The notes beneath the pieces were generated by a model. That model did no database searches. It saw only the letters and a list, made by a program, of their open reading frames with translations, and was not told the origin of the DNA. This document shows, one piece after another, positions 34,341 through 43,157 of a stretch of 64,000 bases of DNA. How positions within the stretch are numbered: position 1 is the first letter of the stretch; each line of letters opens with the position of its first letter. A program made the position numbers and the translations under genes. This DNA comes from JAAYDI01 sp052034005 (GTDB lineage: Bacteria; Planctomycetota; Planctomycetia; Pirellulales; Pirellulaceae), in NCBI GenBank assembly GCA_052034005.1, contig JBPOJB010000011.1, positions 62,001 to 126,000 on the forward strand, read 5' to 3'.

Positions 34341-36275
34341 TCAGTCCTTCACTTCGAACTCCGCATCGATCGCGTCATCGTTTCCCCCGGACTCGGATCG
34401 GCTCGTGGTTTCCGGGCCGGCCTGATCCGCCTGGCCGGCGGCCTGGGCGCGTTCGTACAGCGTCTTACTGAATGCCTGGGACGCCTGTTCCAGGTCGCTG
34501 ATGGCCGACCGGATGGCCTGGGTGTCGTCGCCTTTGGCGACTTCCCGGGTCTTCTGGACCGCTTTTTCCAGCGGTGCCCGGTCCTGTTCGCCCAGCTTGT
34601 CGGCGTTTTCCCGCATCAGCTTCTCCAGCTGGTAGCACATCTGGTCGGCCTGATTGCGGGCCTCCACCAGTTCGAACTGCCGCCGGTCCTCTTCGGCGTG
34701 CGTTTCGGCGTCGCGCCGCATCCGCTCGATCTCGCTGTCCGACAGGCCGGCGGACTGCTCGATGCGGATCGTGGCCTCTTTCCGCGTGCCCAGATCGCGT
34801 GCCGAGACGTTCAGGATGCCGTTCTGGTCGATGTCGAACTTCACTTCGATCTGCGGGACGCCGCGGGGCGCCGGCGGGATCTCCTCCAGGTTGAACTCCC
34901 CGAGCAAGCGGTTGTGGGCGGCCATCTTCCGCTCGCCCTGGAACACCTTGATGGTGACCGCCGTCTGCATGTCGGCGGCCGTGCTGAACACGTTCTTCTT
35001 CTCGACCGGGATGGTCGTGTTGCGTTCGACGAGCGGGGTCATGATGCCGCCTTCGGTTTCGATGCCCAGCGTCAGGGGCGTCACATCCAGCAGCAGCACG
35101 TCGCGCCGATCGCCGGCCAGCACGCTGCCCTGGATGGCCGCGCCGACCGCCACGACCTCGTCAGGGTTCACGCCCTGGTGCGGGTCCTTGCCGAAAATCT
35201 CCTTGACCATCTGGCGGACTTTCGGCACGCGCGTCGAACCGCCCACCAGGACGATCTCGTCGATGCTGCCCGGCTTCAAGTTGGCGTCCTGCAAGGCCTG
35301 CATGAGCGGCTTGCGGCACCGCTCGACCAGCGGGTCGATCAGCTCTTCGAACTTCGACCGGGAGATCGTCATTTGCAGGTGCTTGGGACCCGACGCGTCC
35401 GCCGTGATGAACGGCAGATTGATGTCCGTCTCCGGGCGCGAGCTGAGCTCTTTCTTGGCTTTCTCGCACGCCTCCTGCAATCGCTGCAACGCCATCGTGT
35501 CCTTCCGCAGGTCGATCCCATGATCCCGCTTGAACTCGGCCGATACATGGTTGATCAACTCCTCGTCGAAGTCGTCGCCCCCCAGGTGCGTGTCGCCGCT
35601 CGTGCTGATCACCTGGAACACCTTGCTCCGGGTCGTGTCGTCCGACGCGTCTGCCACCTCCAGCACCGACACGTCGAACGTACCACCGCCCAGGTCGAAC
35701 ACGACGATCTTCTCGTCTTTCTTGCGGTCCAGGCCGTAGGCCAGGGCGGCCGCCGTCGGCTCGTTGATGATCCGCGCCACCTCCAGGCCGGCGATCTGAC
35801 CCGCGTCCTTGGTGGCCTGGCGCTGGGCATCATTGAAATAGGCCGGGACCGTGATCACCGCCTTGTTCACCTTGTGGCCAAGGTAGGATTCGGCCGCCTC
35901 TTTGAGTTTGCGGAGCGTCTTGGCGGAGACTTCCTGCGGCGTGTACTGCTGGTCCCCCACCTGGATCTTCACGTAATCGTTCGGGCCCCCCACGATCTTG
36001 TAAGGGACCATTTTCTCCTCGCTCGCCACTTCATGGTGCCGACGGCCCATGAACCGCTTGACGGAGTAGACGGTCCGCGTCGGGTTGGTGACCGCCTGCC
36101 GCCGGGCCGGCTCGCCCACCAACACTTCACCCTTGTCCGTGTAGGCGACCACGCTGGGTGTGAGTCGGTTGCCTTCCGCGTTGGGGATGACCTTCGCCTC
36201 GCTTCCCTCCATGACTGCGACCACCGAGTTGGTGGTGCCCAGATCGATACCGATGATTTTTTCGCCTTCAGCCAT
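34341..36275 (-). CDS. dnaK: Molecular chaperone DnaK (Hsp70)
   Basis: DnaK is the ATP-driven Hsp70. The 644-aa protein has the ATPase domain ('IGIDLGTTNSVVAVMEG', 'VFDLGGGTFDVSVLE', 'VGGSTRVPKVRQMVK'), the linker 'VLLLDVTPLTLGIETEGG' and a substrate-binding domain, ending in 'FEVKD'. Length is normal. The ATG has AAGGACC upstream. grpE and dnaJ are not adjacent, and no CIRCE element (TTAGCACTC-N9-GAGTGCTAA) lies upstream; control is therefore probably by another route. Confidence 0.97.
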   Translation of the reverse strand: MAEGEKIIGIDLGTTNSVVAVMEGSEAKVIPNAEGNRLTPSVVAYTDKGEVLVGEPARRQAVTNPTRTVYSVKRFMGRRHHEVASEEKMVPYKIVGGPNDYVKIQVGDQQYTPQEVSAKTLRKLKEAAESYLGHKVNKAVITVPAYFNDAQRQATKDAGQIAGLEVARIINEPTAAALAYGLDRKKDEKIVVFDLGGGTFDVSVLEVADASDDTTRSKVFQVISTSGDTHLGGDDFDEELINHVSAEFKRDHGIDLRKDTMALQRLQEACEKAKKELSSRPETDINLPFITADASGPKHLQMTISRSKFEELIDPLVERCRKPLMQALQDANLKPGSIDEIVLVGGSTRVPKVRQMVKEIFGKDPHQGVNPDEVVAVGAAIQGSVLAGDRRDVLLLDVTPLTLGIETEGGIMTPLVERNTTIPVEKKNVFSTAADMQTAVTIKVFQGERKMAAHNRLLGEFNLEEIPPAPRGVPQIEVKFDIDQNGILNVSARDLGTRKEATIRIEQSAGLSDSEIERMRRDAETHAEEDRRQFELVEARNQADQMCYQLEKLMRENADKLGEQDRAPLEKAVQKTREVAKGDDTQAIRSAISDLEQASQAFSKTLYERAQAAGQADQAGPETTSRSESGGNDDAIDAEFEVKD

Positions 36276-36530
36276 CGCGAGGTCCTTGTATTCGGGTCGG
36301 TTTGTGCCTTGTGGTCTCCCGCTGTCATCAGCGCGGTGTGGCGCGCCCCCCAAACGGCACGCGTGGGCCGGCCATCGTTGGCAGAGGCGCACAGGGGACC
36401 AACCGAAATGCAAAGGACGTGCCACCCGGCGAGCGGTTTTCTTGAGCCCTCCTAACTGGTTTGCTCAACGGTGCTTGTAAAACACCCAGCCGCCGCCTGC
36501 CCATGCGTTGACCACTGCGATTCGGGCAGT

Positions 36531-36547
36531 CCTGCCAATTTGGCAGG
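36531..36547. promoter_or_regulatory. Perfect palindrome, candidate operator
   Basis: CCTGCCAA-T-TTGGCAGG, 8-bp arms with a 1-nt centre, lies 18 bp upstream of the -35 box of the pheA promoter and about 256 bp upstream of dnaK. It is a natural dimeric-regulator site. The cognate factor is unknown. Confidence 0.45.
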
Positions 36548-36565
36548 CCGCGCCCCGCCGCGCGG

Positions 36566-36594
36566 TTGACAGTGGGCTCATCGAGCTGTAGAAG
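36566..36594 (+). promoter_or_regulatory. Predicted sigma-70 promoter of pheA
   Basis: Perfect TTGACA (36566-36571), 17-nt spacer, TAGAAG (36589-36594, 4/6), about 107 nt before the pheA start. Confidence 0.55.
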
Positions 36595-36700
36595 GACGAA
36601 ACCGCCCGCGTCCGGAGTTGCCGGGGCGCGTGGGGTGCCGGATAAAAGGCCGGTTGTCGCATGGTTTGACCAGGTTCTCGTACGACGAGCGACGTGACAT

Positions 36701-37825
36701 ATGCCGGACAAGAAAGGGCCCCCTAGCCGGTCCCGCACGACCCGGGACCGACGCTCGAGGCCCGCTGCCTCGAGCGGGGATCCGCAAGGACTGGACTTGG
36801 CGCTGGTCGAGGCGATCAGCCGGTGCGCCGAGGCGCACCGGGCGGCTGCCCAGCGCCTGCTGGGCGCCGGCAATCTGGCCGACCTGGTCGTGGCGGACCA
36901 CGCGTGCCTCGAGCGGGCGGTCGCGGCCAATCCGGGGCCGCTGAGCGACGCGGTGCTGGGCGCGATTTTCCGAGAGCTGTTGAGCGGTGCGCGGGAGTTG
37001 GCGCGTCGGACGCGCGTGGTCTTCCTGGGGCCCGAATTCAGCTTCAGCCACGCGGCGGCCATGGAACACTTCGGGACCAGCAGTGAGTTGATGCCGGTGC
37101 CGAGCATCGCGGCCGTGTTTGATGCACTGAGCCGACGCCAGGCGGAAGCCGGCGTAGTGCCCATCGAGAACTCGACCGACGGACGCATCGCCGACACGCT
37201 GGACATGTTCGCGCGCCTGCCTCTGCGGATCTGCGGCGAGGTCCAGTTGCGGATCCATCACTGCCTGCTCGGCAAGTGCGCGCGCCACGAAGTGTTGGAG
37301 GTGTACAGCAAGCCGCAGGCGCTCTCGCAGTGCCGCACCTGGCTGGCCCGCCATCTGCCCGACGCGCGCACGGTGGAGATCGCCAGCACCGCGGCCGCCG
37401 CCCGAATTGCCGCCGATAAGCCGGGCGCCGCGGCGATTGCCAGCCGGCAGGCTGGGATCCACTATGCCTTGGATGTGATTGCCGCCGACATCGAGGATAA
37501 CCGGCACAACATCACGCGGTTTGCGGTCATCGGCAACCAGACGCCGGCGCGGACCGGGCGCGATAAGACGTCTCTCATGTTCGAGCTGCCGCACAAACCG
37601 GGTTCGCTGGCCGAAGCCCTGGCGATCTTCAAGCGCAACCGGCTGAACCTGACCTGGATCGAGTCGTTCCCGATGCCCGACATGCCGAACGAGTACCTGT
37701 TTTTCGTCGAGTTCCAGGGCCACCCGCAGGATCAGGCGGCGGAGCGGGCGTTGGACGCACTGCGCCGCAAGACCGTCCGGTTGGAAGTGCTGGGGTCCTA
37801 CCCGGCCGCCCGAGTCCGCCCGTAG
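36701..37825 (+). CDS. pheA: Prephenate dehydratase with N-terminal chorismate-mutase-like region
   Basis: The P-protein of phenylalanine synthesis. Of 374 aa, residues about 30-105 align with the AroQ chorismate-mutase helix set, 106-285 are prephenate dehydratase and 290-370 an ACT domain. Dehydratase motifs: 'VFLGPEFSFSHAAA', 'GVVPIENSTDG' and 'NRHNITRFAVIG' (catalytic T in N-x-T-R-F). ACT: 'HKPGSLAEALAIFKRNRLNL', with 'ESFPM' for the usual ESRP. The mutase part lacks the expected arginine/lysine pattern, so mutase activity may be lost. Start and Arg-rich N-terminus are less certain. Confidence 0.9.
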   Translation: MPDKKGPPSRSRTTRDRRSRPAASSGDPQGLDLALVEAISRCAEAHRAAAQRLLGAGNLADLVVADHACLERAVAANPGPLSDAVLGAIFRELLSGARELARRTRVVFLGPEFSFSHAAAMEHFGTSSELMPVPSIAAVFDALSRRQAEAGVVPIENSTDGRIADTLDMFARLPLRICGEVQLRIHHCLLGKCARHEVLEVYSKPQALSQCRTWLARHLPDARTVEIASTAAAARIAADKPGAAAIASRQAGIHYALDVIAADIEDNRHNITRFAVIGNQTPARTGRDKTSLMFELPHKPGSLAEALAIFKRNRLNLTWIESFPMPDMPNEYLFFVEFQGHPQDQAAERALDALRRKTVRLEVLGSYPAARVRP

Positions 37826-38075
37826 GGCTGTGCCCTGCGGCCTCCCTGGGCCGTTGCCACGCCGGGCCTCTCCCGCGCGCCTCCGGCAGCGGAACCCGGC
37901 CGGCGTGTCTCTCCTTACGCCCGCGCCGCGGCCGTGCTAGACTGCGCCGTTCGAAACCTGCGGCCCGATCGGTCTTGGCCTATGCGCGCCAGCGGGCTGC
38001 ACGCATGACGCCGCGCCGGTGGTGGGCCGGGCTGCGCGATGCGAGAGCCATCCCACCGATTGAGGGAACCCGGAC

Positions 38076-38840
38076 GTGCGTACTCCATTGATTGCCGGCA
38101 ATTGGAAGATGAACTTGACCCGCCAGCAGGCGGTGGAGTTGGCTCAGCAGCTCGCGGCCAAAGCGGGCGGCCTTGTGGGCGTCGAGCTGGCGGTGTGTCC
38201 GCCGAGCGTGTATTTGGATGCGGTCCGCGAGGCGCTCGGCGGCGCCCCGATCGCGTTGGGCGCGCAGAACATGTACTCCCGGCCCAACGGCGCGTTTACC
38301 GGCGAAGTGAGTGGCGAGATGCTGGTGGACTTGGGTTGCCGGTATGTGATCTTGGGCCACAGCGAGCGGCGGCACATCCTGGGCGAGACGGACGCGGACG
38401 TCAACGCCAAGGCGAAGCGGGCGTTGGAGTTGGGCTTGGTCCCGATCGTGTGCGTGGGCGAGACGCGCGCCCAACGGGAGGCGGGGCAGACACGTGCCGT
38501 GGTGGACGCCCAGATGGCCGGCTCGCTGGCCGATCTCTCGGCCGACCTGATGCGGCAGGTGGTGGTGGCGTACGAGCCGGTCTGGGCGATCGGCGGTCCC
38601 AAGCCGGCCACGCCCGAGCAGGCGGAGGAAGTGCATGCCGATCTTCGCAGGTGGCTGGAGAGTCGTTACAATGCCGCCGTGGCGCAGGTTGTCCGTATCC
38701 TCTACGGAGGGGCGGTCAAGCCGGACAACGCGGCCTCGCTGCTGGCGCTGCCGAACGTGGATGGGGCCCTGGTTGGCGGCGCGTCGCTCAAGTCGGCCGA
38801 TTTTTTGGGCATTGTGGCCTGTGTCGGGTCCGCGGCCTAG
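38076..38840 (+). CDS. tpiA: Triosephosphate isomerase
   Basis: TpiA interconverts DHAP and glyceraldehyde-3-phosphate. The 254-aa protein has K11 ('AGNWKMNL'), H95 ('VILGHSERRH') and the catalytic E167 ('VAYEPVWAIG'), with the phosphate loop 'LYGGAVKPDN' and 'DGALVGGASL' near the end. The start is GTG (VRTPLIAGNWK); a GAGGGAA ribosome binding site is 9 nt upstream. secG follows, as in many genomes. Confidence 0.97.
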   Translation: MRTPLIAGNWKMNLTRQQAVELAQQLAAKAGGLVGVELAVCPPSVYLDAVREALGGAPIALGAQNMYSRPNGAFTGEVSGEMLVDLGCRYVILGHSERRHILGETDADVNAKAKRALELGLVPIVCVGETRAQREAGQTRAVVDAQMAGSLADLSADLMRQVVVAYEPVWAIGGPKPATPEQAEEVHADLRRWLESRYNAAVAQVVRILYGGAVKPDNAASLLALPNVDGALVGGASLKSADFLGIVACVGSAA

Positions 38841-38908
38841 CGAGCTTGGGATGCCGCGTGTGCGGGGAGTTACGAGTCAACTTGAACTGGTGAAGGAAGC
38901 TCAGTGCG

Positions 38909-39319
38909 ATGTCCTCCGCTCTGTCCATTCTGTTTGGCATTCTGATGTTCTTGCTCGCGGGGTTTTTGATCCTGCTGATCCTGGTGCAGCGCGGTCGTGG
39001 CGGGGGCCTGACCGGCGCCCTGGGGGGCATGGGCGGGCAGAGCGCGTTTGGCACCAAGGCCGGCGACCTGTTCACGCGGGTCACGATGGTCACGGCGGCC
39101 GTCTGGATCCTACTGAGTATCGCCGTCATCCTGGTGATGAACCCGCAGTCGCACCCCGGGGCGGGTGCCAGTGACGAGTCGGTTGGGAGCGGGGCGCGGG
39201 ACTACACGCCGAGCTCGGGCGGTGCGGCGACACCCTCGAGTCCGTCGGGCACATCGGGCGCCCAGCCCGCGGGCGGGCCAAGCGGAGCGCCGGCGCCCAC
39301 CGGGGGGGCCACACCGTAG
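38909..39319 (+). CDS. secG: Preprotein translocase subunit SecG
   Basis: A 136-aa SecG, the small SecYEG subunit. Two membrane segments ('LFGILMFLLAGFLILLILV', residues 7-25, and 'MVTAAVWILLSIAVILVM', about 55-72) flank the conserved cytoplasmic loop 'QRGRGGGLTGALGG ... GTKAGD'. The C-terminal ~60 residues are a low-complexity Gly/Ser/Pro/Ala tail not found in E. coli SecG. It follows tpiA by 68 nt. Confidence 0.93.
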   Translation: MSSALSILFGILMFLLAGFLILLILVQRGRGGGLTGALGGMGGQSAFGTKAGDLFTRVTMVTAAVWILLSIAVILVMNPQSHPGAGASDESVGSGARDYTPSSGGAATPSSPSGTSGAQPAGGPSGAPAPTGGATP

Positions 39320-39413
39320 TACCCACGCGCTCAGGCGTAATCTGGGCATGACATCGGCCGCCGGTGCATCGCCGGACGGCGGCCAGGTCCCTGATCGAAG
39401 GAGTGCTCCTGCC

Positions 39414-40298
39414 TTGCTCCAGAGCATGACCGGCCACGGCGAAGCGCGGTGGCACGCCGATGGGGTGACGATCAGCGTCGAAGTGCGAACGCTCAACAGC
39501 CGGTACTTCAAGTTGACGGTGCGCGCCGGGGAAGGGTATGCGGCGTGGGAGCCGCGGATCGAGGCGGTGGTCCGGCAGCGCGTGCGGCGTGGGACGGTCC
39601 AGGTGGCGGTGCAGGTCGAGCGTGAAGTGACGCCCGACCGGTTCAAGCTCAACACGGCCGTCCTGGCCGGCTATCGCCGCCAGCTCGAAGCGCTCTGCGA
39701 CACGTTGCATCTGGGCGAGTCGATCCGGCTGGAAGCGCTGTTGGGGTTGCCCGGCGTGGTCGACGAGCATGTGGGTGAGTTCCTGGGCGTCGAGGCGGAT
39801 TGGCCCCTGGTCGAACAGACGCTCCACCAGGCGCTGTCCAATCTCGACCAGATGCGGCGCGAGGAAGGTCAGGCGATGGGGGCCGACCTGCGCGGCAACT
39901 GCGAGCTGATCGCGGCGGAATTGGACCAGATCGCGCGCCGCGCGCCGCTGGTGGCGGCCGCCTACCGCTCCCGCCTGACCGACCGGCTCAACAAGCTCCT
40001 GCACGAATACGAGACGCAGATCGAGCCGGTCGATATCGTGCGGGAGGTCGGGGCTTTTGCGGAACGGAGCGACATTTCCGAGGAGTTGGTGCGACTGCGC
40101 AGTCATATCGATCAGTTCCAGAGCATCACCGATCTGCCGGAGAGCAGCGGCCGGAAGCTCGATTTCCTCACCCAGGAAATGTTCCGGGAGGCCAACACGA
40201 TCGGATCCAAGGCGAACGACGCGGATATCGCCAGCCATGTGGTGGAGATCAAGGCGCTGATCGAACGGATGCGGGAAATGATCCAGAACATCGAATGA
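39414..40298 (+). CDS. yicC: YicC family endoribonuclease-like protein
   Basis: A 294-aa protein of the YicC family, reported to have RNase activity. The N-terminus 'SMTGHGEARWHADG', 'SVEVRTLNSRYFKLTVR' and the C-terminal 'ETQIEPVDIVREVGAFAERS', 'FLTQEMFREANTIGSKAND' and 'HVVEIKALIERMREM' are diagnostic. The best start is a TTG giving LLQSMTGHG: it has AAGGAG upstream and matches family length; ATG at 39426 or 39348 are alternatives. gmk overlaps its stop by ATGA. Confidence 0.92.
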   Translation: MLQSMTGHGEARWHADGVTISVEVRTLNSRYFKLTVRAGEGYAAWEPRIEAVVRQRVRRGTVQVAVQVEREVTPDRFKLNTAVLAGYRRQLEALCDTLHLGESIRLEALLGLPGVVDEHVGEFLGVEADWPLVEQTLHQALSNLDQMRREEGQAMGADLRGNCELIAAELDQIARRAPLVAAAYRSRLTDRLNKLLHEYETQIEPVDIVREVGAFAERSDISEELVRLRSHIDQFQSITDLPESSGRKLDFLTQEMFREANTIGSKANDADIASHVVEIKALIERMREMIQNIE

Positions 40299-40882
40299 AC
40301 CGATCTGCCGCACAAGTGGTCATCATCTCCGGGCCCTCCGGGGCGGGCAAGTCGACGGTGGTCCAGCGCCTGCTGAGCGTCTGCCCCATCCCGTTGCGGT
40401 TGAGCGTGTCGGCGACGACCCGCGCCCCGCGCCCCGGCGAGCAGGAGGGGGTCCACTACTACTTCCTGACGCCCGAGGAGTTCCAGCGGCGCCGGGAGCG
40501 GGGCGAGTTCCTGGAGTGCAAGGAGGTCTTCGGCCAGGGCGACTGGTATGGCACGTTGTGGAGCGAGGTCGCCACTGGCCAGACGGCCGGCAAATGGGTA
40601 CTGTTAGAAATCGACGTGCAGGGGGCCCTGTCGGTGTTGGAGCAGATCCCGGAGGCGGTGACCATCTTCCTGCACCCCGGTTCGCTCGAGGAACTGGCCC
40701 GCCGACTCGCCCGACGCGGCACGGAGCCGGACGAGTCGATCGCGCGCCGCCTGGAAGTGGCGCGCGCTGAAATGCAGTACGTACCGGCCTACCAGTATGA
40801 AGTGATCAACGATACGGTCGAGCGGGCCGTGCGGGAGATCTGCGAGATCCTGCAGCGGCGTGGAGAACAAGCCCATGCTTGA
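40295..40882 (+). CDS. gmk: Guanylate kinase
   Basis: Gmk phosphorylates GMP to GDP with ATP. The 195-aa protein has P-loop 'ISGPSGAGKSTVVQRL' (residues 10-25), GMP-binding 'SATTRAPRPGEQEGVHYYF', 'FLECKEVFG' and 'LLEIDVQGA', and lid region 'ARRLARRGTEPDESIARRL'. The ATG overlaps the yicC stop (ATGA). The 3' end overlaps rpoZ by 8 nt. The order yicC-gmk-rpoZ-coaBC is conserved in many bacteria. Confidence 0.97.
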   Translation: MNRSAAQVVIISGPSGAGKSTVVQRLLSVCPIPLRLSVSATTRAPRPGEQEGVHYYFLTPEEFQRRRERGEFLECKEVFGQGDWYGTLWSEVATGQTAGKWVLLEIDVQGALSVLEQIPEAVTIFLHPGSLEELARRLARRGTEPDESIARRLEVARAEMQYVPAYQYEVINDTVERAVREICEILQRRGEQAHA

Positions 40883-41147
40883 AGAACTCAAAGAAGAAGA
40901 GATCGTCAATAAGGTCGGTGGGCGTTTCAAGCTCTCGACGCTGATCCAGAAGCGACTCGTGCAGCTCAATGCGGGCAGCCGGGCCCTGGTGGATCTGGAC
41001 ACGACCGATCGGATGGCGGTGGTGCTCCAGGAAATCATGCAGAACAAGATCTATCTCAACACGTCCAACGAAGTGAAGATCACGGGCGAACTGCCGGCCG
41101 GCGGTGGCGGATTGGATTTCATCCCGCCGGATGACTCGGCCATGTGA
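40875..41147 (+). CDS. rpoZ: RNA polymerase omega subunit
   Basis: Omega promotes RNA polymerase assembly. The 90-aa protein has the expected size and shape: 'EEIVNKVGGRFKLSTLIQKR', 'RALVDLDTTDRMAVVLQEIM' and 'VKITGELPAG', similar to planctomycete RpoZ. The ATG at 40875 has GGAG upstream; a GTG at 40860 is an alternative start. It overlaps gmk and is followed by coaC. Confidence 0.87.
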   Translation: MLEELKEEEIVNKVGGRFKLSTLIQKRLVQLNAGSRALVDLDTTDRMAVVLQEIMQNKIYLNTSNEVKITGELPAGGGGLDFIPPDDSAM

Positions 41148-41196
41148 TCGCACCGCACCGCGCGCACCAGGTCGCGCGGACGACATCCAGCGCACC

Positions 41197-41745
41197 ATGA
41201 TCGATCGGGAAATACTCATCGGCATCACCGGCGGGATCGCCGCCTATAAGACGGCCGCCCTGGTTAGCCAACTGGTGCAGCGCGGCGCGCGGGTCAGCGT
41301 GGCCGTGACGCGCGCCGCCCAGGCGTTCGTCGGCAGCGCCACCCTGACAGCGCTCACCGGCCGGCCGGTGGCCGCCGACCTGTTCGAATCCCAGCAATTC
41401 CCGCTGGGCGCGCATATTGAACTGGCCCAGCGGGCCGAGTTGTACTGCGTGGCGCCCGCCACGGCGAACTTCCTGGCCAAAGCCGCCCACGGCCTGGCCG
41501 ACGACCTGGTCTCCACACTCTATCTCGCGTTCCGCGGACCCGTGCTGGTCGCGCCCGCCATGAACCCCGATATGTGGGCCAAACCGGCCGTCCAGCGCAA
41601 TGTGCGGCAACTCCAGGATGATGGGACTCACATCATCACGCCGGAGGAAGGTTGGCTCAGTTGCCGGCGCAGTGGACCGGGCCGCATGGCCGAACCCGAG
41701 CGCATCCTACTGGAAATCGAAGCGGCGATCCGCGACCGCTCCTGA
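41197..41745 (+). CDS. coaC: Phosphopantothenoylcysteine decarboxylase (CoaC, separate)
   Basis: CoaC decarboxylates 4'-phosphopantothenoylcysteine with FMN in CoA synthesis. The 182-aa HFCD-family flavoprotein has 'ILIGITGGIAAYKTAALV', active-site His in 'GAHIELAQRAE', 'PAMNPDMW' (PAMNxxMW motif) and the Cys-containing loop 'LSCRRSGPGRMAEPE'. In most bacteria it is fused to CoaB; here CoaB is a separate gene 21 nt downstream. The start MIDREILIG fits the family. Confidence 0.94.
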   Translation: MIDREILIGITGGIAAYKTAALVSQLVQRGARVSVAVTRAAQAFVGSATLTALTGRPVAADLFESQQFPLGAHIELAQRAELYCVAPATANFLAKAAHGLADDLVSTLYLAFRGPVLVAPAMNPDMWAKPAVQRNVRQLQDDGTHIITPEEGWLSCRRSGPGRMAEPERILLEIEAAIRDRS

Positions 41746-41766
41746 CGCGACGCGCCGCGACACGCC

Positions 41767-42444
41767 ATGACACGCATCCTGATCACCTCCGGACCGACTC
41801 GCCAATACCTCGACCCGGTGCGCTACCTGACGAACGCGTCGAGCGGCCGCATGGGATCGGCCCTGGCGGCCGCCGCAGTGGCACGCGGACATGAAGTGAT
41901 CGTCGTCTCCGGGCCCACACACATCTCCTATCCTGAGGGCATAGAGAAGATCGATGTCCTGACCACCCGGGAAATGCTCGACGCCTGCGCTCGACAGTTC
42001 CCCACGTGCGACGGCCTGATCGCCACCGCCGCGCCGTGCGACTACCAGCCGCAACAGGTCGCTCAGGACAAAATCGCCAAGACCGGGCAGCCGCTGTTGG
42101 TCGAACTGATCGAAACCCCCGATATCGTCGCGTCGCTCGCCGCCGCCAAACGCCCCGAGCAGTGGATTGTCGGGTTCGCCCTCGAGACGAACGACCGGCG
42201 CATCCGGGCACTGGTGAAACTGGAGAAAAAGAGCTGCGACCTGATCGTGGTCAACGGGCCCCAGGCCATCGACTCGGACTCCAACGCCGTGGAAATGATG
42301 GACCGCCGCGGTCGGATCGTCCTGGCGCTCCAGGGTGCCAAGACGACGGTCGCCCAGGCCATTGTCGAGGCCGTCGAACGGACCCTGATCGCACCCCGCC
42401 AAGGACTGCCGCCAGCCGCCCGGGCACGGACCACGACCGCCTGA
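41767..42444 (+). CDS. coaB: Phosphopantothenate-cysteine ligase (CoaB, separate)
   Basis: CoaB joins 4'-phosphopantothenate with cysteine. The 225-aa protein has the nucleotide-binding start 'ILITSGPTRQYLDPVR', 'LTNASSGRMG', 'ATAAPCDYQPQQ', 'DKIAKTG' and 'IVGFALETND', with 'DLIVVNGPQAIDSDSN'. It forms the other half of what is usually the CoaBC fusion. It is the last intact gene before a decayed region. Confidence 0.93.
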   Translation: MTRILITSGPTRQYLDPVRYLTNASSGRMGSALAAAAVARGHEVIVVSGPTHISYPEGIEKIDVLTTREMLDACARQFPTCDGLIATAAPCDYQPQQVAQDKIAKTGQPLLVELIETPDIVASLAAAKRPEQWIVGFALETNDRRIRALVKLEKKSCDLIVVNGPQAIDSDSNAVEMMDRRGRIVLALQGAKTTVAQAIVEAVERTLIAPRQGLPPAARARTTTA

Positions 42445-43060
42445 GCCGCGCGGTGCCCGACACATACTCGGCGACCTCCTGGCCGGCATACGGGCTATGG
42501 GCGATCGGCTCGGTCTTCGAGCCGTGGACTTTCGTGACCCCACTGGCCGTCTTCTTCACGCGCCGACCCAGGGCGTCATACCCAAACGTCACGTCGGCCA
42601 CCTGGTCGCCCGTGATGTCCACGCCCTGCAGCTGGTTGTCGAAGTCCCAGAAGTACCGATGACCCGTCACGTTCAGGGTTAGATTGCCCTTGGGGTCATA
42701 CCAGGTGTAGCCGAATGAGTCGAGCACGTTCGAATCCTTACCTGGTACAGCTGGCCCCGCGCGGTGTAGGTGCGATCCACCAGGCTGCCGTCCGGATAGG
42801 TCAGGCGCGACAGACGGCTCACGCTGTCATCGTTCCTCTCCATGGGTATCGGTCCGGCTGGTCTCCCGACCCAGCGCGTCGAACACGGCGTTGTAGCCCA
42901 CGCCATGGGGGTCGCGGCGCTCCACCACAGCACTCCCGCCATCATACTTGGCCGTCGACACCCGGGGCCAAAGGGTCGATGGTTTTGAGCGCGCGGCCCG
43001 CGCCGTCGGTGTACGTCTGCGTCTGCCCCAGATCAGAAGCAGACACTCTGGTTTCAGTTC
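42445..43060 (-). pseudogene. RHS/YD-repeat protein remnant, frameshifted
   Basis: On the minus strand pieces of RHS/YD-repeat sequence appear in three frames, in order: 'QTYTDGAGRALKTIDPLAPG', 'RRDPHGVGYNAVFDALGRET', 'RLTYPDGSLVDRTYTARGQL' and 'FGYDALGRRVKKTASG'. YD-repeat proteins are large secreted polymorphic toxins or wall-associated proteins. Stop codons and frame changes break the sequence, no start or C-terminal toxin is present, and it ends against coaB. It is therefore a degraded fragment of a much larger gene. Confidence 0.8.
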
Positions 43061-43086
43061 ACGCGTGAGGTTCTACCCCCCCCTTG

Positions 43087-43108
43087 CCCCCCCTTTTTCA
43101 AGGGGGGG
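43087..43108. repeat. C-rich palindromic element, copy 1
   Basis: Seven C, five T, CAA, seven G: a palindrome-like hairpin of the type seen repeatedly around genes of various bacteria. It occurs twice here (see 43158-43178), 71 bp apart, in the decayed region. Confidence 0.7.
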
Positions 43109-43157
43109 AGGGGATGGGGAGGATCGTCCGGCGGGTGGGCGACCGCGCGTTAGCCTG

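Larger units (their letters stand above)
36276..36700. other. Divergent region between dnaK and pheA
   Basis: This 425-bp gap contains a 17-bp palindrome (36531-36547) and a good plus-strand promoter (36566-36594), described separately. No matching minus-strand promoter for dnaK was recognised. No gene is supported in it. Confidence 0.55.

Noticed and set aside
36276..36400. CIRCE or HAIR heat-shock operator before dnaK
   Set aside because: Neither the TTAGCACTC-N9-GAGTGCTAA nor the CTTGAGT-N7-ACTCAAG pattern is present.
42725..42742. GTTCGAATCC, resembling a tRNA T-loop
   Set aside because: No acceptor stem or D/anticodon arms can be drawn around it, and it lies in RHS remnant sequence.
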